Shown here one piece after another: positions 48,441 to 61,884 of a stretch of DNA of 64,000 nucleotides (positions are counted from its first letter, which is position 1; each line of letters opens with the position of its first letter). The translations under genes and the position numbers were made by a program. The notes below the pieces were generated by a model, which was not told where the DNA came from, did no database searches, and saw nothing but the letters and a program-made list of their open reading frames with translations. The stretch comes from Lottia gigantea. Its lineage: Eukaryota; Mollusca; Gastropoda; Lottiidae. Location of the stretch: the NCBI RefSeq assembly GCF_000327385.1, contig NW_008709380.1:634911-698910 (forward strand), in the 5' to 3' direction.

Positions 48441-49600
48441 TGTAGTCTCTTATTCGTTTTTCTGTGGTATAAACAATTCCCTGCTACAGTCTTATTAGCA
48501 TAACGCCCATTGGACAATTGATCACCCAAAAGTTGCGACGAGATGAAAAGCATGTTCCGTCAAAGTGCTTCTGAACATCAAGGCTAGCAACAGAGTTTCG
48601 GTGTCATGTATAAGTTCCTTTGATCAAGTTCAAATATTGATTAATCAATTTGAATAATTGAAATTTACACGTACGTACGTTCTAGCTCCAGTGTGCTCTT
48701 TGAGTATTTTTTTAGTTCAACTTGTGTGTATTAGTCTGCTCTTTGAGGTCGAGATTACATAAACAAGTGTTCAGTAGTTAGTGATATTGAAAAAAGATAA
48801 AAGTACTTGTTAATCTAAATAAATAAGCACAGTCGTCATTAGCAGGGTGTTTTAAAAGAGAATTTATCGTTTGTGCTATAAGATCAAAGTTATGTTTGTG
48901 ATCCGTAACCAATACAGACGGTTCTTTACGGGTACTAAAATCTTTGTTAGATTACTATATGACTATATTGTATACATAAAACAGATAATAACTTCAAAAT
49001 CATTCCTATTCCTTCAAATACAAAATAACAGATTTATAGTCCGATGGGAAAATTGTCTCTGACTGAGTAGACCAGATTGATTAATAAAAAATATTGTTGA
49101 TTATTTTACAGAGATAAGAGCCAACCCCACATCAGCTTTTCTGGAATCATTTGAGGATAATAATAATAGGCATTAATATTATGTTGATAGAAACCAATTG
49201 AGAATTATATGGAAGACTTCCACGGGTTTTCATTGGATACATTCTGAAAACCGATTATTAAAAATGCTTGACTCAGACTGAAAAAAAAATATATATCATG
49301 ACTACAAATTTATTGCATTTTCTAAAACACAAAGAAAGTAAATACAAGTCATGGTACATTATCATCATTTTGAAGGGATCTAATTTTGCAAGCTACTTTT
49401 CTACCTAAATGGCAGCCCTTGAAGTATAATGATCAATATGGTGTCATATTCAGTGACTTCTTTCCATTTTAGCTGTGAATGATTTTTTATTTATGATAAC
49501 GACACTTCATGCTTCATTTCCAGTACATGGAAAAAATATTAAAAATCTTTTTTGGAATACGGGTTTTCAAAATGTACTTTATGAGGAAATAATAATAGAC
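48441..49600. other. AT-rich stretch, nothing supported
   Basis: Includes a CACGTACGTACGT run at 48668-48680. The 63-codon frame at 48871-49062 is within chance. No other structure recognised. Confidence 0.4.
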
Positions 49601-49604
49601 TCTC

Positions 49605-50010
49605 TGCTAACAGAGCAGGACTATCTACGCACGATTACCAGAACAGAAGTCTCTTAGGAGAGTTATTTGAGAAGAAGAAGCTTTTCTGAGCAGTACTTTC
49701 TGAATAGGGCTCTCTAAGCAAATGTCTCTGGGCAGGACTGCCTAAAAAGGACCATCTAGGCAGAAATCTCTTAGCAGCACTATCTGAACAGACGTCTCTG
49801 GGTAAGGACTATCTGGACAGAACTTCCTGAAAAGGACTATCTAGGCAGAAATATGTTGGCAGGACTAGCTGGGTAAGTCTTTCTTAGCAGAACTATTTGA
49901 ACCGAAGTCTCTGGGTAAGGACTATCTGGACAGGAGTTCTTGAAAAGGACTAACTTAGCAGACGTGTCAAGGCAGGCCTCTCTCAGCAGGGCTGTCTGAA
50001 CAAGAGTGAG
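49605..50010 (+). repeat. Degenerate ~28-bp tandem array
   Basis: Built on GGACTATCTGGACAGAA-like units with TCTCTGGG or TCTTAGC between them. Around 49794-49906 four units of 29, 28, 26 and 30 bases make a 113-base higher-order block that repeats: GTCTCTGGGTAAGGACTATC occurs at both 49794 and 49907. About 14 units in total, decaying toward both ends. The 60-codon frame at 49475-49657 runs into it and is not called. Confidence 0.75.
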
Positions 50011-50077
50011 ATTTAATTACTTATCTATTCATAGAGTAATATGGTGACGATCCATTGTCTGTGTTTAAAATAAACTG

Positions 50078-50395
50078 TATCTTAAATTTCAGTCAAAAGC
50101 GTAATAAAGTTTGTCAACAACCTCAAATCCCCTGCATAATATTTATTATAAAACGCGTCCTGAAGGATTAATAACCAGGTTTATTAAATATATTGTAAAT
50201 TTTCGTATTTGAATTCTCTAGCACTGGTCGTTGAACTTTCTTAAGTTTCAGTCTTATTGAAAACAAGTATGCGAAAAGCCTATAATCCTCTGTATCATAT
50301 TTATTCATAAACATCGTTCAGATGGATTAATAAACAAAGCTTATTTATTAAATAAATTATTGTAATTGTAATAATTATGTTTTAACTCGTGAAAT
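50078..50395 (+). repeat. 159-bp two-copy tandem duplication
   Basis: Copy 1 (TTTCAGTC at 50087) and copy 2 (TTTCAGTC at 50246) both continue with AATCC-CTGTATCATATTTATT-like sequence (copy 1: AATCCCCTGCATAATATTTA), a TTATAAAAC / TCATAAACATCG stretch, GGATTAATAA and TTTATTAAATA. Copies differ by many substitutions and small indels. They fill the gap between the ~28-bp and ~32-bp arrays. Confidence 0.65.
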
Positions 50396-50408
50396 TATTA
50401 ATAATCCT

Positions 50409-50660
50409 GTCTGAATAATAAATGCTTTGAGATACTGTTTTTTGAATTAGTATAAATCTTGGTTCATGTGTTTGGAATAGTAAAGGCCTTAAAACACCGT
50501 TGTTTGGAATGGTTAAGGCTTTAGAACACCGTTTTTTTGGAATAGTCAAGGCTTTAGAAACCCGTTATTTAGAATAGTTAAGGCTTTAGAACACTGTTGT
50601 TTGGAATAGTGAAGGCCTAGGATACTGTCGTTTGCTATACCTTGAAAGCATTGGGATACT
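50409..50660 (+). repeat. ~32-bp tandem array, about 8 units
   Basis: Units start at 50409, 50437, 50468, 50499, 50531, 50564, 50596 and 50627 (28, 31, 31, 32, 33, 32 and 31 bases). The central ones carry GTTTGGAATAGTTAAGGCTT then TAGAACACC. Divergence grows toward both edges, as is usual for minisatellites. Confidence 0.85.
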
Positions 50661-53600
50661 AATGAAATGTTAAAAGGCTAGATATGTTAGATCAAACATG
50701 GTGTATAATGCTTAGTATTGAAGATAACATTGCTTCAGTGCTTCTATTACTTGTAGTGTTGACAAAGAATTTAAAATAAGTAGATTGTTGTTAAAATCTT
50801 CATCATGCCTGTTTCAATTCTATAATGACAACCGAAACCTTTGGGCACTAAATTTTGCTCTAGTTCTTCTTGGTGAGATATTATATGTATTATTTATTGT
50901 TCGTCACAGACACAAAGGATACTAACTTGTCTCAGTACTCTTAGTCTTATATAATTTGCCTTAATTATGTTCCTACCATCAAAGACCTATTTAATGGCCG
51001 TTATAGGTCTAATGTGAAATAAAGTAATTACTCGTTTTATTATTAATAAAAGAGGCTTTGTTTTTCTTATTTAAACATTCATTATCATGAGACTTTGATC
51101 CTGTACTTGTAATCGTTTTGATATATAATAATAATAACCTTACGGGTAAAAATTTGGCTGATGAGCATTATGGTCAGATCCTGAGTACCATTGCAAAGCC
51201 TGTCTTCCATCCTGCCTCTTATAGACAATACCGTGATAGTGCAGCTTTTGTCCTGAAAGACTTTTGACACGCTTTGTACATATATGAACTGTAAATTGTA
51301 TTATCAATGGTGAGAATGGCGTATGGAAAAGCAAGGAGAATATATGTGTTCGAGATCTTAACTAAACCGAGTCAATTAATAATTTATTTCTAAATATGAT
51401 TATTGTCAGACAAGATTCAACTGAGATTTGTGGAGACTTTTGGTTGTCATCCTTGTGAATTATTGGCATATATTCCTTCAAGTAAAGATAATATTACTAA
51501 TGTTTTCAAGCATTTGACACATTTATAAAAGAAGTTAAAATGAAGCTCTATAAGATTCTACTAGTTACCTTGCCATTAGCATCGACGAAACGTATAATAT
51601 TACCATATATTATTTCCAATATTGAATTTGAACTGCCCAAGGCACTAATATGGTATTTTAAATTTAAAATGTAATATTAACCTGCTTCAAGACTCGTCTT
51701 GTACCTTCTGGATTATTATTATACTCTCTTGAGTTTTCCTTCCAAATGACGCCTGTTTCAAACAGGACATTTTACACAGCTATAGATATTGGCTCCTTGT
51801 CAGTATATATTGACTGAAGCCACTGACCAAGAATCGGAATAACACCTTTTTAACCCTTCTTTGTTTAAAAAGTTGACACTTCAGTGGAGCCTTTGTTAGA
51901 CACCCTGTCCCGTTCCCCTCTCAATAAGTCTGTATTCCATGACTGATGAGAGAAAACAGTATGCTGAATATATAACGTACACATTAATGCTGCACATGTA
52001 AGTTTTGTTATAATTGCGAAATGTCGTATAAGAACAAGTCTGGTACTATTTTTAAAAAATACAAAAAAATGGAAGGCATACTTTTTTCTTAATATTAACA
52101 CCCAATATCGCGAACAGTTGTACATATACGCTACTGTATAATGAGCTGGTTAATTATTATGCAATAGAAAATAGTTGGTTAGTCTGTGTAAAGATGTAGG
52201 CGGAAGTGTGAAATTACTTAACTGTGGCGGCTGTCGCGAATTTGTAAGATTCACTTCTGAATATTGATTTTACTAATTAAAACTAGATTCAAGCAGGCAC
52301 AAGTTGAATATTTTACAGTTATATCAATAATTAAACTGTAACCAACAAATCTAGTGTCTTGAAACTCGCATCCATGACCATAAGTCAGGAAAATCGAGAT
52401 CCAGTCGTTCCTCATAAGATTGTTTAATGTATTCTTAGGGAGTCAATGTAAATACACTGTATAGTGGGGTCAATATTTCAGAGGGTGGTCACTGGTCATG
52501 GCCGTCTTTATCTTCGAAAAGCCTGCAAGGCATGTCTTAGTGGTGATTTTATATGGCACTGTATTGAATTTATATTTCAAAACCTGCACTTGCCAAAGTA
52601 GGGGTCTAGAATTCTAGAATTCAGATGTAGTTCATTGAAGAACCTAAATTTTAATTCAATTGTTAGTAGAGTCGTGACTTGCTCGACTTTGTCACTTTTA
52701 AATATATGTATGGCTACTATTGCATATCCTTTCGTATTCTTAAACATATATATTTCGTAAACAATAGACATAGCCTTAAAATATTGAATAAAATATTAAA
52801 TAAAGCGTATTATATTGAAGCGTGTTTATTTCATTTTTTCACTTCACTGCCTATTTGAGATACATTCATTTGACAACTCTGAATTTTCAGAAATAGAACT
52901 AATTTGTGACATCTCCAAAAACATTGTTTAATTGAACTATTAACCTGAATATTTACTTGCTCTTATTATTTCTACAATTCTATTGGCTGAAACGGTGTCA
53001 TTTGAGATATTTTAAGACCTGGACTATTAACTAATACGTAAATTAATCTAATGGTTATTTTTCAACATGTCCGTATTATTTCCGTACAACGGAAGTAACG
53101 TCATCCTTATAATGCTAAATGTAGGTCATCTCTATTTGAAAGTCGAGTTTCTAGAACATTTATCTTATAATAATCCATATAATTTACCAACACATTAAGA
53201 TGTCGCGGGAATCAGCATTTTGAATGTTTATTACCTGTTTGTTTAAATAATGTACGTTTTGTAAATAATGAAATATCCTTTTTTGTATTTGTATGTAATG
53301 CAAATGTAATTTTTGTATATAAAAAAAGTCTACTTAACATCGGCATTGAAAAAAGTTATAAGTACCTATGTTAACCATTGCCTTAGAAATAGAAATGTGG
53401 ATGGCGTTTTCGGTAGAAGAATAAACTTATCACTATATATAAATTTCTGATTACATTTATACCTATTAATTGAATTTCAGTCAAACTAATCAACGAGTTA
53501 TTGGAATGGCCGAACTAGGTTTATGAAAATCACTTAGTGGAGTAAATTAAATGTAGAGAGTTACTCTAAGTATTATCATTAACCATGTCAGGCAATATAT

Positions 53601-56600
53601 GTAAGCTTGTGATTGATACACCAATATCATAAAGGCAATTCCATTTAATGAATCGCTTAAGTGGGCCTATGGCCAATAACATTTTGATACGGGCATATAT
53701 CAACTTGCTTTTAATGCATTATTGACTTTAAAGCATGGTTCAAATCATCGCATATGGCAATAACCATGTTTGACTGCCACCTGCCAGGCTCATGAAAAGT
53801 AATCGTCAGAATTTATCTACCATTACTACGGATTATATTAATCATTGTAAATCTTTAGTTTTAGTCTGAACCTACTGGTGACCAGCCTCATGTGGGATTT
53901 ATGACTTATATGATCAAATGTCAAGGCTAAAAGTTCCGAACACACAGTATTATTCTTTATGATCGTGTATTAAAAGAAAAATTGTTATTAATGACATATT
54001 AATTACATCTTATTAACTTAATCATAATACTGTAATTTTCGGATAATTAGTGGATAAGCTTGGTGATTATTGCAGTATAATAGCTGGTCTTTATACATCA
54101 CAATGGTCAAGATATAATTGACCAGCATAGATCCAACGAAGAAAATGTCCGACATAATGCAAGACATTATGTGTTTGGTTATCAAACATTAGCTAATGGA
54201 GTTTGGTCTCTGACCTTTCGTGCTTCTCCTCAATTTGCTTTAGACATTAATAACTATACTTATTCTGCACAAAAAAGATTGTTTGCTATCTAAAAGAATG
54301 GAAGGTAGTGCCTGTTACTTGTTTTCTACAAAAACATATGTTAGATATTGCGAATCGCTTAATTAATATTGTTCAATACAAACCGTTCTTCGTGTTTCAA
54401 TCAAAAGGCTTTAAAATCATATATTAATGAATGTTTTGTAATTAATACAACATTTTCTCTTCATGACGATTGTTTTTCTCATAATTATACCCCTTTCATA
54501 TTTTCTTGGCTAAGTACTTCGCAACGTCCACAAGTTGTGTAAGCACCTTACCTTAAATGCCAATACCAAACACTGCTCTGAATAATAATTGATATACGTC
54601 ATTTATTTTGACCAAGTTCCTTTACAATTTCATGTTATTCATATCACTAAAATCAATATAATAATCAAGGTTATTTGTTGGAAAGTATTCAATAAGTTGT
54701 GCTTGGTCAATCTGTCTGAATACTTTATCGAGTTTCTTTTGTGACTTCCAGCATATCGACATCAATCATATCACTTTAAATAAACAATCAGCAATAACTG
54801 ATCAAAAACTCATCAAAATAAAACACACACTTGATGATTTTCCTCATAATAAGAATCATTAGTTGAAGAAAAGCAAATAACTGTACAAAAACATATAGGT
54901 TCAATAAACATAGCTGATATTACTGTACTGGCGGAATAGTGAAGTTTGGTAGGCTGACAGTATGGTCGAGTCGTCTTAATGAATTCCACAGAAAAATCTA
55001 TATGATACAATCACTTTTCTTACTCTTCTAGACACTTAATACCACTTTTCGAAATACTTACTTATGATTGATAAGCCTCCTCAAGTTAAAAGTTCATAAG
55101 CTGCTACAATGTTTCGCCAATATGTTGTTTTCACCTTCGTGTTTTCGTTTTACTGTTCGTATCGTTAGTACTTGTTGTGTTTATTGTACGTAAAAAACAA
55201 GATAATCAAAGTAACATCAACGACTACATTTGAATTTTTAAAGACGAAAATATATTAAATGATACTTTTTTGTACATTAACAAATATCTATTTTATTAAG
55301 TAGTTAGTGGAATTTAATCAAATATCAGTCGCTGGCTATTTTATCTAATACAAGTGAAACTATGTTCTTAATGGAAGTATACTTCAGTAAACGCAAGCAA
55401 AACTGTATTCCGTGAAAAGATACTCACCATCAACCACGGACCATCATTTTGCCAATCATTGTGAATATGTATATTTGTTTATATTTTAAGTAATAAACAA
55501 TATAAAAGCTCATTATTTCATAAATGAAATTTACTTCTCCTCATTATTGGTTCAGTTCGTGTTCCGAGGAGCACAGACTCTACTCGGTACCATACTAATG
55601 CAGCTTTCAGCTAAAATTTTACTCAATAAAATTAAAGCGTTTTAAGATGAATATTGCTTATGCCCAGGTGTCATTTATACGGTCTTTTGGGAGTCTGACT
55701 TACAAACTACTTTAGACATTTAAATAATAAGTAACCACAGAACGTATGAAGTAAATTCCTAAATTGACTGTTGTCTATAACTAACTAAGGATAGTAATTG
55801 ATGGTATGTCGGCTAAAAATGATTAAAAAACTAAAGCCTTGTAGGGGAGCTGATCAATCTGGTTATTTTAATAATAAGTAGGGAAAATATTGCCTATTAT
55901 CGGCATGATTCATCATTTACATCATAAAATGAAGCCATCCGATCGAAAATTATAACATTACAGTTGCAATTTTCAGTTGGGGTTGTATTCGTTTAATCTA
56001 CAATGTAAAGGTCGATCCACACAGAACTGGAAGGCGAAATCAATAAACCTTGTAGCAACACATAGATCATGTTGATAAGTCAATCATTTCTAATTTATTT
56101 TACATCATTCAAAACTCTACAGTATCAATTGTTTTATCACTGTATGCAGAACAAAACAAAATTAAAGCTATGCAATGGGAAAGTTTCGTGCCATACTTCA
56201 ATCTTGTTTTCAAGTGTAATTGGTATAAAAAGATACACATAAAAACTTATTAAAAATTGAGACATTCTCTTGGGCTAAATTTATCAACCAAACTAAAAAA
56301 TAGACATAAAAGAGAAATTTGTTCGTGTAATTAAAGAGGATTTTGTAGATATAAAATCAGAGCTTGTCTATCAAATACCCAATTATCAACATTAAACCTA
56401 GTCTATAGTGGTCAGTATTCCAGGCTACAATTACTCATTAGACATACTGAAGACAGTACTTATTGCTCTATAACGAGGCACGGAGAAGAACTTTACTAGT
56501 ATTACAGAGTCTTTTTCAGGACAAAATATCGAATTGTCTACTTCATTCCGTTCTTTATCGGTTCAGACAAATCTTAAAGACTACCCGGTTATTGGGAAAA

Positions 56601-57440
56601 TATTTCGGTCTGGTAATACGAAACAGGAATAAATTTTCTTTGATCATTGCTTTTTAAATCAATATCAATTGAATGTTGTGAAATCATTTACAAGGTGAAG
56701 GTTTTCAACCATGGTCACACGTAATCTGATCTAAAAATATCACATACGCTACAGGCAGTTGCAAAGAATATCAGTAACAAGGCGTACATTTGCGTCACAC
56801 TATGTTGAAGAATAAAGAACTGAAAGACATAGACGAAATGCTGGCTGATCAATGAAATGAAAAGGAGTTTAGCATAAATAAATAAATAGCATAGGTACTA
56901 ACGATCCGAACAGCAAAACGAAACCCAAAATATAAACATCAAACTGGAAAAACATTGGCAACAGCTTACGAACATTTCACATGAGGATGAGGAAGTATAT
57001 CAATCACAAGTTTTACTTTTCTTTCTAACATTTCGTTTAAAAACCCATGTGTCCATATGAAAGGCAAATAGCCAAACTCACGGAAGCAGTGCATCGTGCA
57101 AATCAGGCTTGAGTGTAAAATATTTACCGGAAATACTTTAAAACTATAAACATTATTTTAAACGTCTTGTAAACAGTGATATGTATTGTAAAAGTATTGA
57201 ATTTAAAGTAAATCAATTCTTTATGTTTGTTCAAACATATTAATTGTTATTGGGTTGTTAGAAAACAGTAAATAAAGTTATTGATCCGTTTGTTGGTAAA
57301 ATGTACATTGATATATAACAATCATACAGACGACAATCATAGGGTTTTTCAGTCATTCTGTCCCATTTGCATTTGATTTATTGTATATAACTATTAATTT
57401 TCATGCACTGAACAATTAAGAATATCTAGACCAGGGCTGA
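50661..57440. other. Long AT-rich stretch, nothing supported
   Basis: Frames of up to 86 codons (51865-52125, minus) are within chance. An acceptor-like TTGAATTTCAG near 53479 is followed by only 14-15 open codons. No array, dispersed repeat or recognised gene. Confidence 0.45.
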
Positions 57441-57444
57441 ATAT

Positions 57445-57720
57445 CAGGTGCATTCAATGTCGGTGATAACATTGGTATATCTAAACCTAGTGAGAAAACC
57501 ACCGACACTGTCACACCGGTGTATCAAAACATGGTGTGTATATCACTTATACAAAAAAACATTACACAATTTACATTCAAACTTAATGATAGCACTAATA
57601 TACCGAGATTTATCGAGAACATTTACGACCTTTACTTTCCAACTTGGTGATAATACCAGTATATCGAGAAAGTCCAACACAGGTGTATCAAGACCATTTG
57701 TATATTCAACCCGTAAAAAC
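57445..57720 (+). repeat. Degenerate repeat region with a 100-codon frame
   Basis: Related motifs recur: GGTGATAACATTGGTATATC (57462), AATGATAGCACTAATATACC (57585) and GGTGATAATACCAGTATATC (57646); CACCGGTGTATCAAAACATG (57514) and CACAGGTGTATCAAGACCAT (57678). Spacings are about 61, 122 and 160 bases, suggesting a ~30- or ~60-bp unit that has decayed. A plus-strand frame of 100 codons (57448-57750) is open across it. The repeat explains some of its length, no domain is recognised, and I do not call it a gene. Confidence 0.45.
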
Positions 57721-57759
57721 AACAGCTGTAAAATATGGTATAAATATTGACTATACTTT

Positions 57760-60595
57760 TAGCAACAGGTGACATTAATATTGTAACAGATAATTTACTA
57801 CAGGTTTATAAATACTGATCAATTGAACGGTCATTATTGACTTTACCTTGTCCATTCATAAATCACCAAGGTAAACTCTTCATGGAATTGTACCTGATGA
57901 AGGTCAATTGGTATGTAGCTTCATTAAGAACTCTGATGGTATTGAATTTACAGACCTTCTAGAAATCATCTCAGAGACATGAGTGTGATACGAGTACATA
58001 TATTAGTAATTTGACTTTTGTTTTAGGCCAAACATTCACTAGATTTCGTGGTAAATTCACTTGGTAACATGGTAAAACGACTCCATGATGTGCAGCACTG
58101 AAATCAGACTACGGACTTTTGCTCTGAGTGTGATATTATGGTAATCGTGTCTAATTCTGCTGAAGGTCATTTATAATTGACACATAATTGAACACAATGA
58201 AGTACAAGATTACGTCTTCAATGGTTCTCCAAAAAACAGGATTTATGTTTGATATGTCTTAACAAGCGGTTATTATGTTCCAGAGATCATTAACGTCAAC
58301 ACTAACCACTATTATACTCCTTATAATCGGATTGCAAGATAGAAATACATGACACTAGTCTCTTTTTCTGAGATCATTTCAGACGAGTACATGCCAAAAA
58401 GTATGAAGTGCGGAATCAATCGCTTTAACGTGTATCATATCAGCCGTATGCATTTAATTGGCTCATTTTGCTTTGGGTATCTTGAATGATTTAGGACAGT
58501 TGGTAAATTGTTTTCGGATGCAATAGTTCATGAACTTTGTAGCGAAGATGTGAAGTTTCGTTGATGCCCTGATGCTCAGATCGTTCTCACGACTTACAGA
58601 ATCAGAGATCAGCTAAATATTCAACGACTTTTAGCAACTGCCAGAAACTGGGGAATTCGTGTTCTACTTTCTCTTAAAAATTTAATCGAATAGACGACTT
58701 TGGCGGTCGGGATCTGCGACCACTCATTTGACTACAGTTTATAGACATCGACCGATTTCTCGATATGTGCGAGATGCTTTGAATCACCAGTCACCCCGAA
58801 CATAATTTAATCTTAACTTGAAGATACTGTTACATCATTATTATGTCTTGGTACTGTCGTCATGTAGGTCTGGAAATCACCTTGTATATCTTAATACATC
58901 ATTTGGAAATAAAATTCATCTGTCTACAGCATGATGTATCCACTGTCACGATATCCGGTTTGCACGACCACCTCACGTCTATTCCTTCCAATTTGACAGT
59001 AATACATTCACAGTTAATATGACTTAGGTAAATTATCAAGCTTTAATTGTGGGTATCCTGGTTCCAGACTAACAACTTACGTTAAGGAAGTACGTACATT
59101 CAGCCATTGGGTCATTATGCTACTATATTATCATCTTTATTTCACAATGAAATTAAAACAGGACACGGTTCCATCGCTTTTTTTTAACTTCATATCAAAT
59201 TTCTCAATCCATAAATTCGTGTGTTCTAAATTTATCTGAAAAATATTTTGTTTTTTTCGAGAAGTATAAGACGCTACCTAAACTGAATGAAGCTCAACTA
59301 AAACCAGAGAAAGTGTATGTTAGAACTTGGGAAATATAGGTTCACATATAGCATTCCAGGTGTAAACTACCGTCATTTGACTGGTGCCGTGGCTTAAGTT
59401 TAGAATAAAAGTATTAAACATCCGTCATTGAACAAAAACTTAATTAACCTTTAATTTTTAACTTGTACATTTAATGTTCGATGTGTCTAATTGGTTTGGA
59501 TATTGCTTCTGACCTAATTACTTTATCATTTCCTGATTCATTGATAAACAAATCATTATCTCTAGAATTTTCTTGAATGAAGCATCGGATATCAGAAAAG
59601 TTATTTGTGACCAAATTGATAAACATAGCCAATATGGCAGTGACTATGATAAAATTACATTTAATCTCTTTCTAATCCCTTCCTTATCCATCAATTCTTC
59701 TCTGAGAAAAGATTGGAACGTCCTTGAACTATTCACAATCATGTTATCGTGGCGACTAATTGATTGCTTGCCAGAAGGTGATTAATGTCGTGTTGTTCAC
59801 GAGGAAGATCTCTCTTCTCTTCCTCAATTTTAATTGTTACTCCTGACACAATAGGAGATGGACGGGCATGTTTAATTTAGTCCAGACTGGAACTCAATCT
59901 GTGTCCAGTCTGTCTCTCGGAATATATATCGTTCTCTCCTGTTCCAGAACTTGGCAAGCGGTTAGCAGCACGGATTCAGCTTTATGTTAGTCCAGTCTAA
60001 TAACCAACTCGATTGCATGATTTATATATTTTTAAATTGTACACATTGCTCTTTATAGTTTTATATATTTTACCCTAGAACGTGTCAAGATAGAATCTCT
60101 ACTTTACCATTTACTATCAAAAACTTACAATTTTGAGGTTTAGAGTGACAGTATCGTGACATTACTTACTTCTGCATTTCCTGACGTAAGAAGTTTAAAA
60201 CATGTCATTAAACATTCATCCTAGATTAGAGGACTATCATTACCTTTTCAGTTAACATCTTAAAACTTACTGACGAAAACAAAAAAAATAAGCTATTATC
60301 CCACACAAATGAATTAAATGTAGCTTAATGATACATAATCACGGAATTATAGAAAGGTCAAAATAACCAACAAGATCGCAACATTTTAAAGTACACTCCT
60401 TCATTCCTAAATGAATCAATTTAAAGATATTGTGCAGATGCTATAAATGATACCTTGGTAACACGTATTGCTTAGCCCTGACCTAGTGGTAAAAGAGTGC
60501 ATTATATTAGTTTGCTGGTCTTATATTGACTCTTACAATCCGGTTTTGTATGTGTTGTGTGTTGTGGTGGGGAGTGGTGTGGGGCTTCGTTGTTG
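57760..60595. other. AT-rich stretch, nothing supported
   Basis: Around 58560-58800 the sequence is less AT-rich and short protein-like stretches appear on plus (for example RDQLNIQRLLATARNWGIRV after 58603), but they stop quickly and I cannot name a source. It may be a decayed gene or element. The 70-codon frame at 59573-59785 is within chance. Confidence 0.35.
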
Positions 60596-60599
60596 TGAT

Positions 60600-60790
60600 A
60601 TTGTGTTTGTGGTATTTGATCTTGTTGATTCGCATAACCACCGGACGTTGTGTTAGTATATCATCATCTCAGTGGCGCTTCTTCTTACGATCAGGATTTA
60701 TGTTATTGTGTTGAGTTTTTGGTATTTGATCACGTTGTTGATGCTGATAACAACCTGACATTGTGTAAAAATATCATCAGCTCAGTAACC
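60600..60790 (+). repeat. ~110-bp local duplication
   Basis: GGTATTTGATCTTGTTGATT (60611) and GGTATTTGATCACGTTGTTG (60721) begin two copies. They share GGACGTTGTGT / TGACATTGTGT and ATCATCATCTCAGT / ATCATCAGCTCAGT at a constant spacing of 110-113 bases. Three short overlapping plus frames (60468-60871) cross it; the duplicated DNA is certain, coding is not supported. Confidence 0.6.
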
Positions 60791-61164
60791 GTCAGTGGCC
60801 CGTCTATGGAGAGAATTGCCCGTGAGCTTCTCTTGACAAGTCTGTGGCCCCTACATCTAATGATTCACTGAAGATTTGAAGATAAACATGTTGAGAAACA
60901 TTTCAGCACAATCTGGCAACAAATCTTAAGCTCTTGTGGTCAGTCTCTGCCAACCGCGCTGACAGTTTACACTATAGAAAATGGAAAAACTATAGGACGT
61001 GAAAATGTTGAAAACAAGCTGATTATTCGACAAGTGACATTAATGATTCGGTTAACACAATAATGTAGTTTTTTATCGCTTGTTGATTCCTACTCATGAT
61101 CGATTAATCTCTATATATTCCATTAGTATATAGATGGTCAAATCAGGAAGCTTGGTATAACTAT

Positions 61165-61312
61165 TGTACTGTATAAGTCAAGGAAGCTGAAGTACTTTTT
61201 ACAGTGCGTTCTTTGCATATGTCCTATAGCCATTGTAAGCTTGTATAAGTCGAACTCTCAAACTCAAGTCCAAAAGAAGCATTGTTTAAAGTACGTTCAT
61301 TGCATATGGACT
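61165..61312 (+). repeat. ~85-bp degenerate local duplication
   Basis: TGTATAAGTCAAGGAAGC ... TTTACAGTGCGTTCTTTGCA, TATG recurs as TGTATAAGTCGAACTCTC ... TTTAAAGTACGTTCATTGCA, TATG, with about 15 extra bases in the second copy. No coding content. Confidence 0.5.
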
Positions 61313-61688
61313 TACTCCACTAATTCATTTGCCATCTCTTCCCATGTTAAAACACGAAATTCAACCTTCTATAACTTTTTCCAGAAATCTCGTTGAAAGC
61401 TTTCCAGTATGTCGAATGAAAGCCTGACCAATTCTCAATGTCACCTAAAAAATTCATTATATGATGACCATGAAAATTTTGAGCTACTAAAATTGAAAGT
61501 AGACTACTACCGGTTATACTCATCCGCTAGAGTTTGGCACTTCACAAAACGACTATTTTTAGAATTAGCCTTCCGCCTTTAGGTCTCTCATCATCTCACC
61601 AAATCTGAAAGATAATGCAATTTCAGACATCAAATTCCAAATCTAGACCAAATTTTACCCAAAAATACGCAGGCAAAAACCCCAAAAG

Positions 61689-61771
61689 GGAGAGAGAAAG
61701 AAGATTTCTAAAAAATAGCCTGGACTACATGGAGAGAGAAAGAAGATTTCTAAAAATAGCCTGGACTACAT
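61689..61771 (+). repeat. 42-bp perfect-but-one tandem duplication
   Basis: GGAGAGAGAAAGAAGATTTC then TAAAAAATAGCCTGGACTACAT (61689-61730) is followed directly by a second copy (61731-61771). They differ only by one A in the A-run. Such near identity suggests a recent event. The 62-codon frame at 61615-61803 reads ERERRFLK twice because of it and is not a gene call. Confidence 0.9.
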
Positions 61772-61837
61772 TCCTATACAATCATTTGCATAAAATGTTT
61801 TAGTGGAGTGAGTCCTATATATATTTTCTAAACAAAG

Positions 61838-61884
61838 ATTGGTGCAGAAATGTAGGACGTAAAACTCCATTCATTTCATTTCTA
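61838..61884 (+). mobile_element. SINE copy D, tail only
   Basis: GGTGCAGAAATGTAGGACGT then AAAACTCCATTCATTTCATT is the best-preserved tail of the SINE family in the window, matching the tails at 4.6, 5.3, 5.85 and 18.2 kb. No body is recognisable before it, so this is a strongly 5'-truncated copy. Confidence 0.7.

Noticed and set aside
58560-58800. Possible decayed coding sequence with short protein-like phrases
   Set aside because: The phrases are short and interrupted, and I cannot relate them to a known family.
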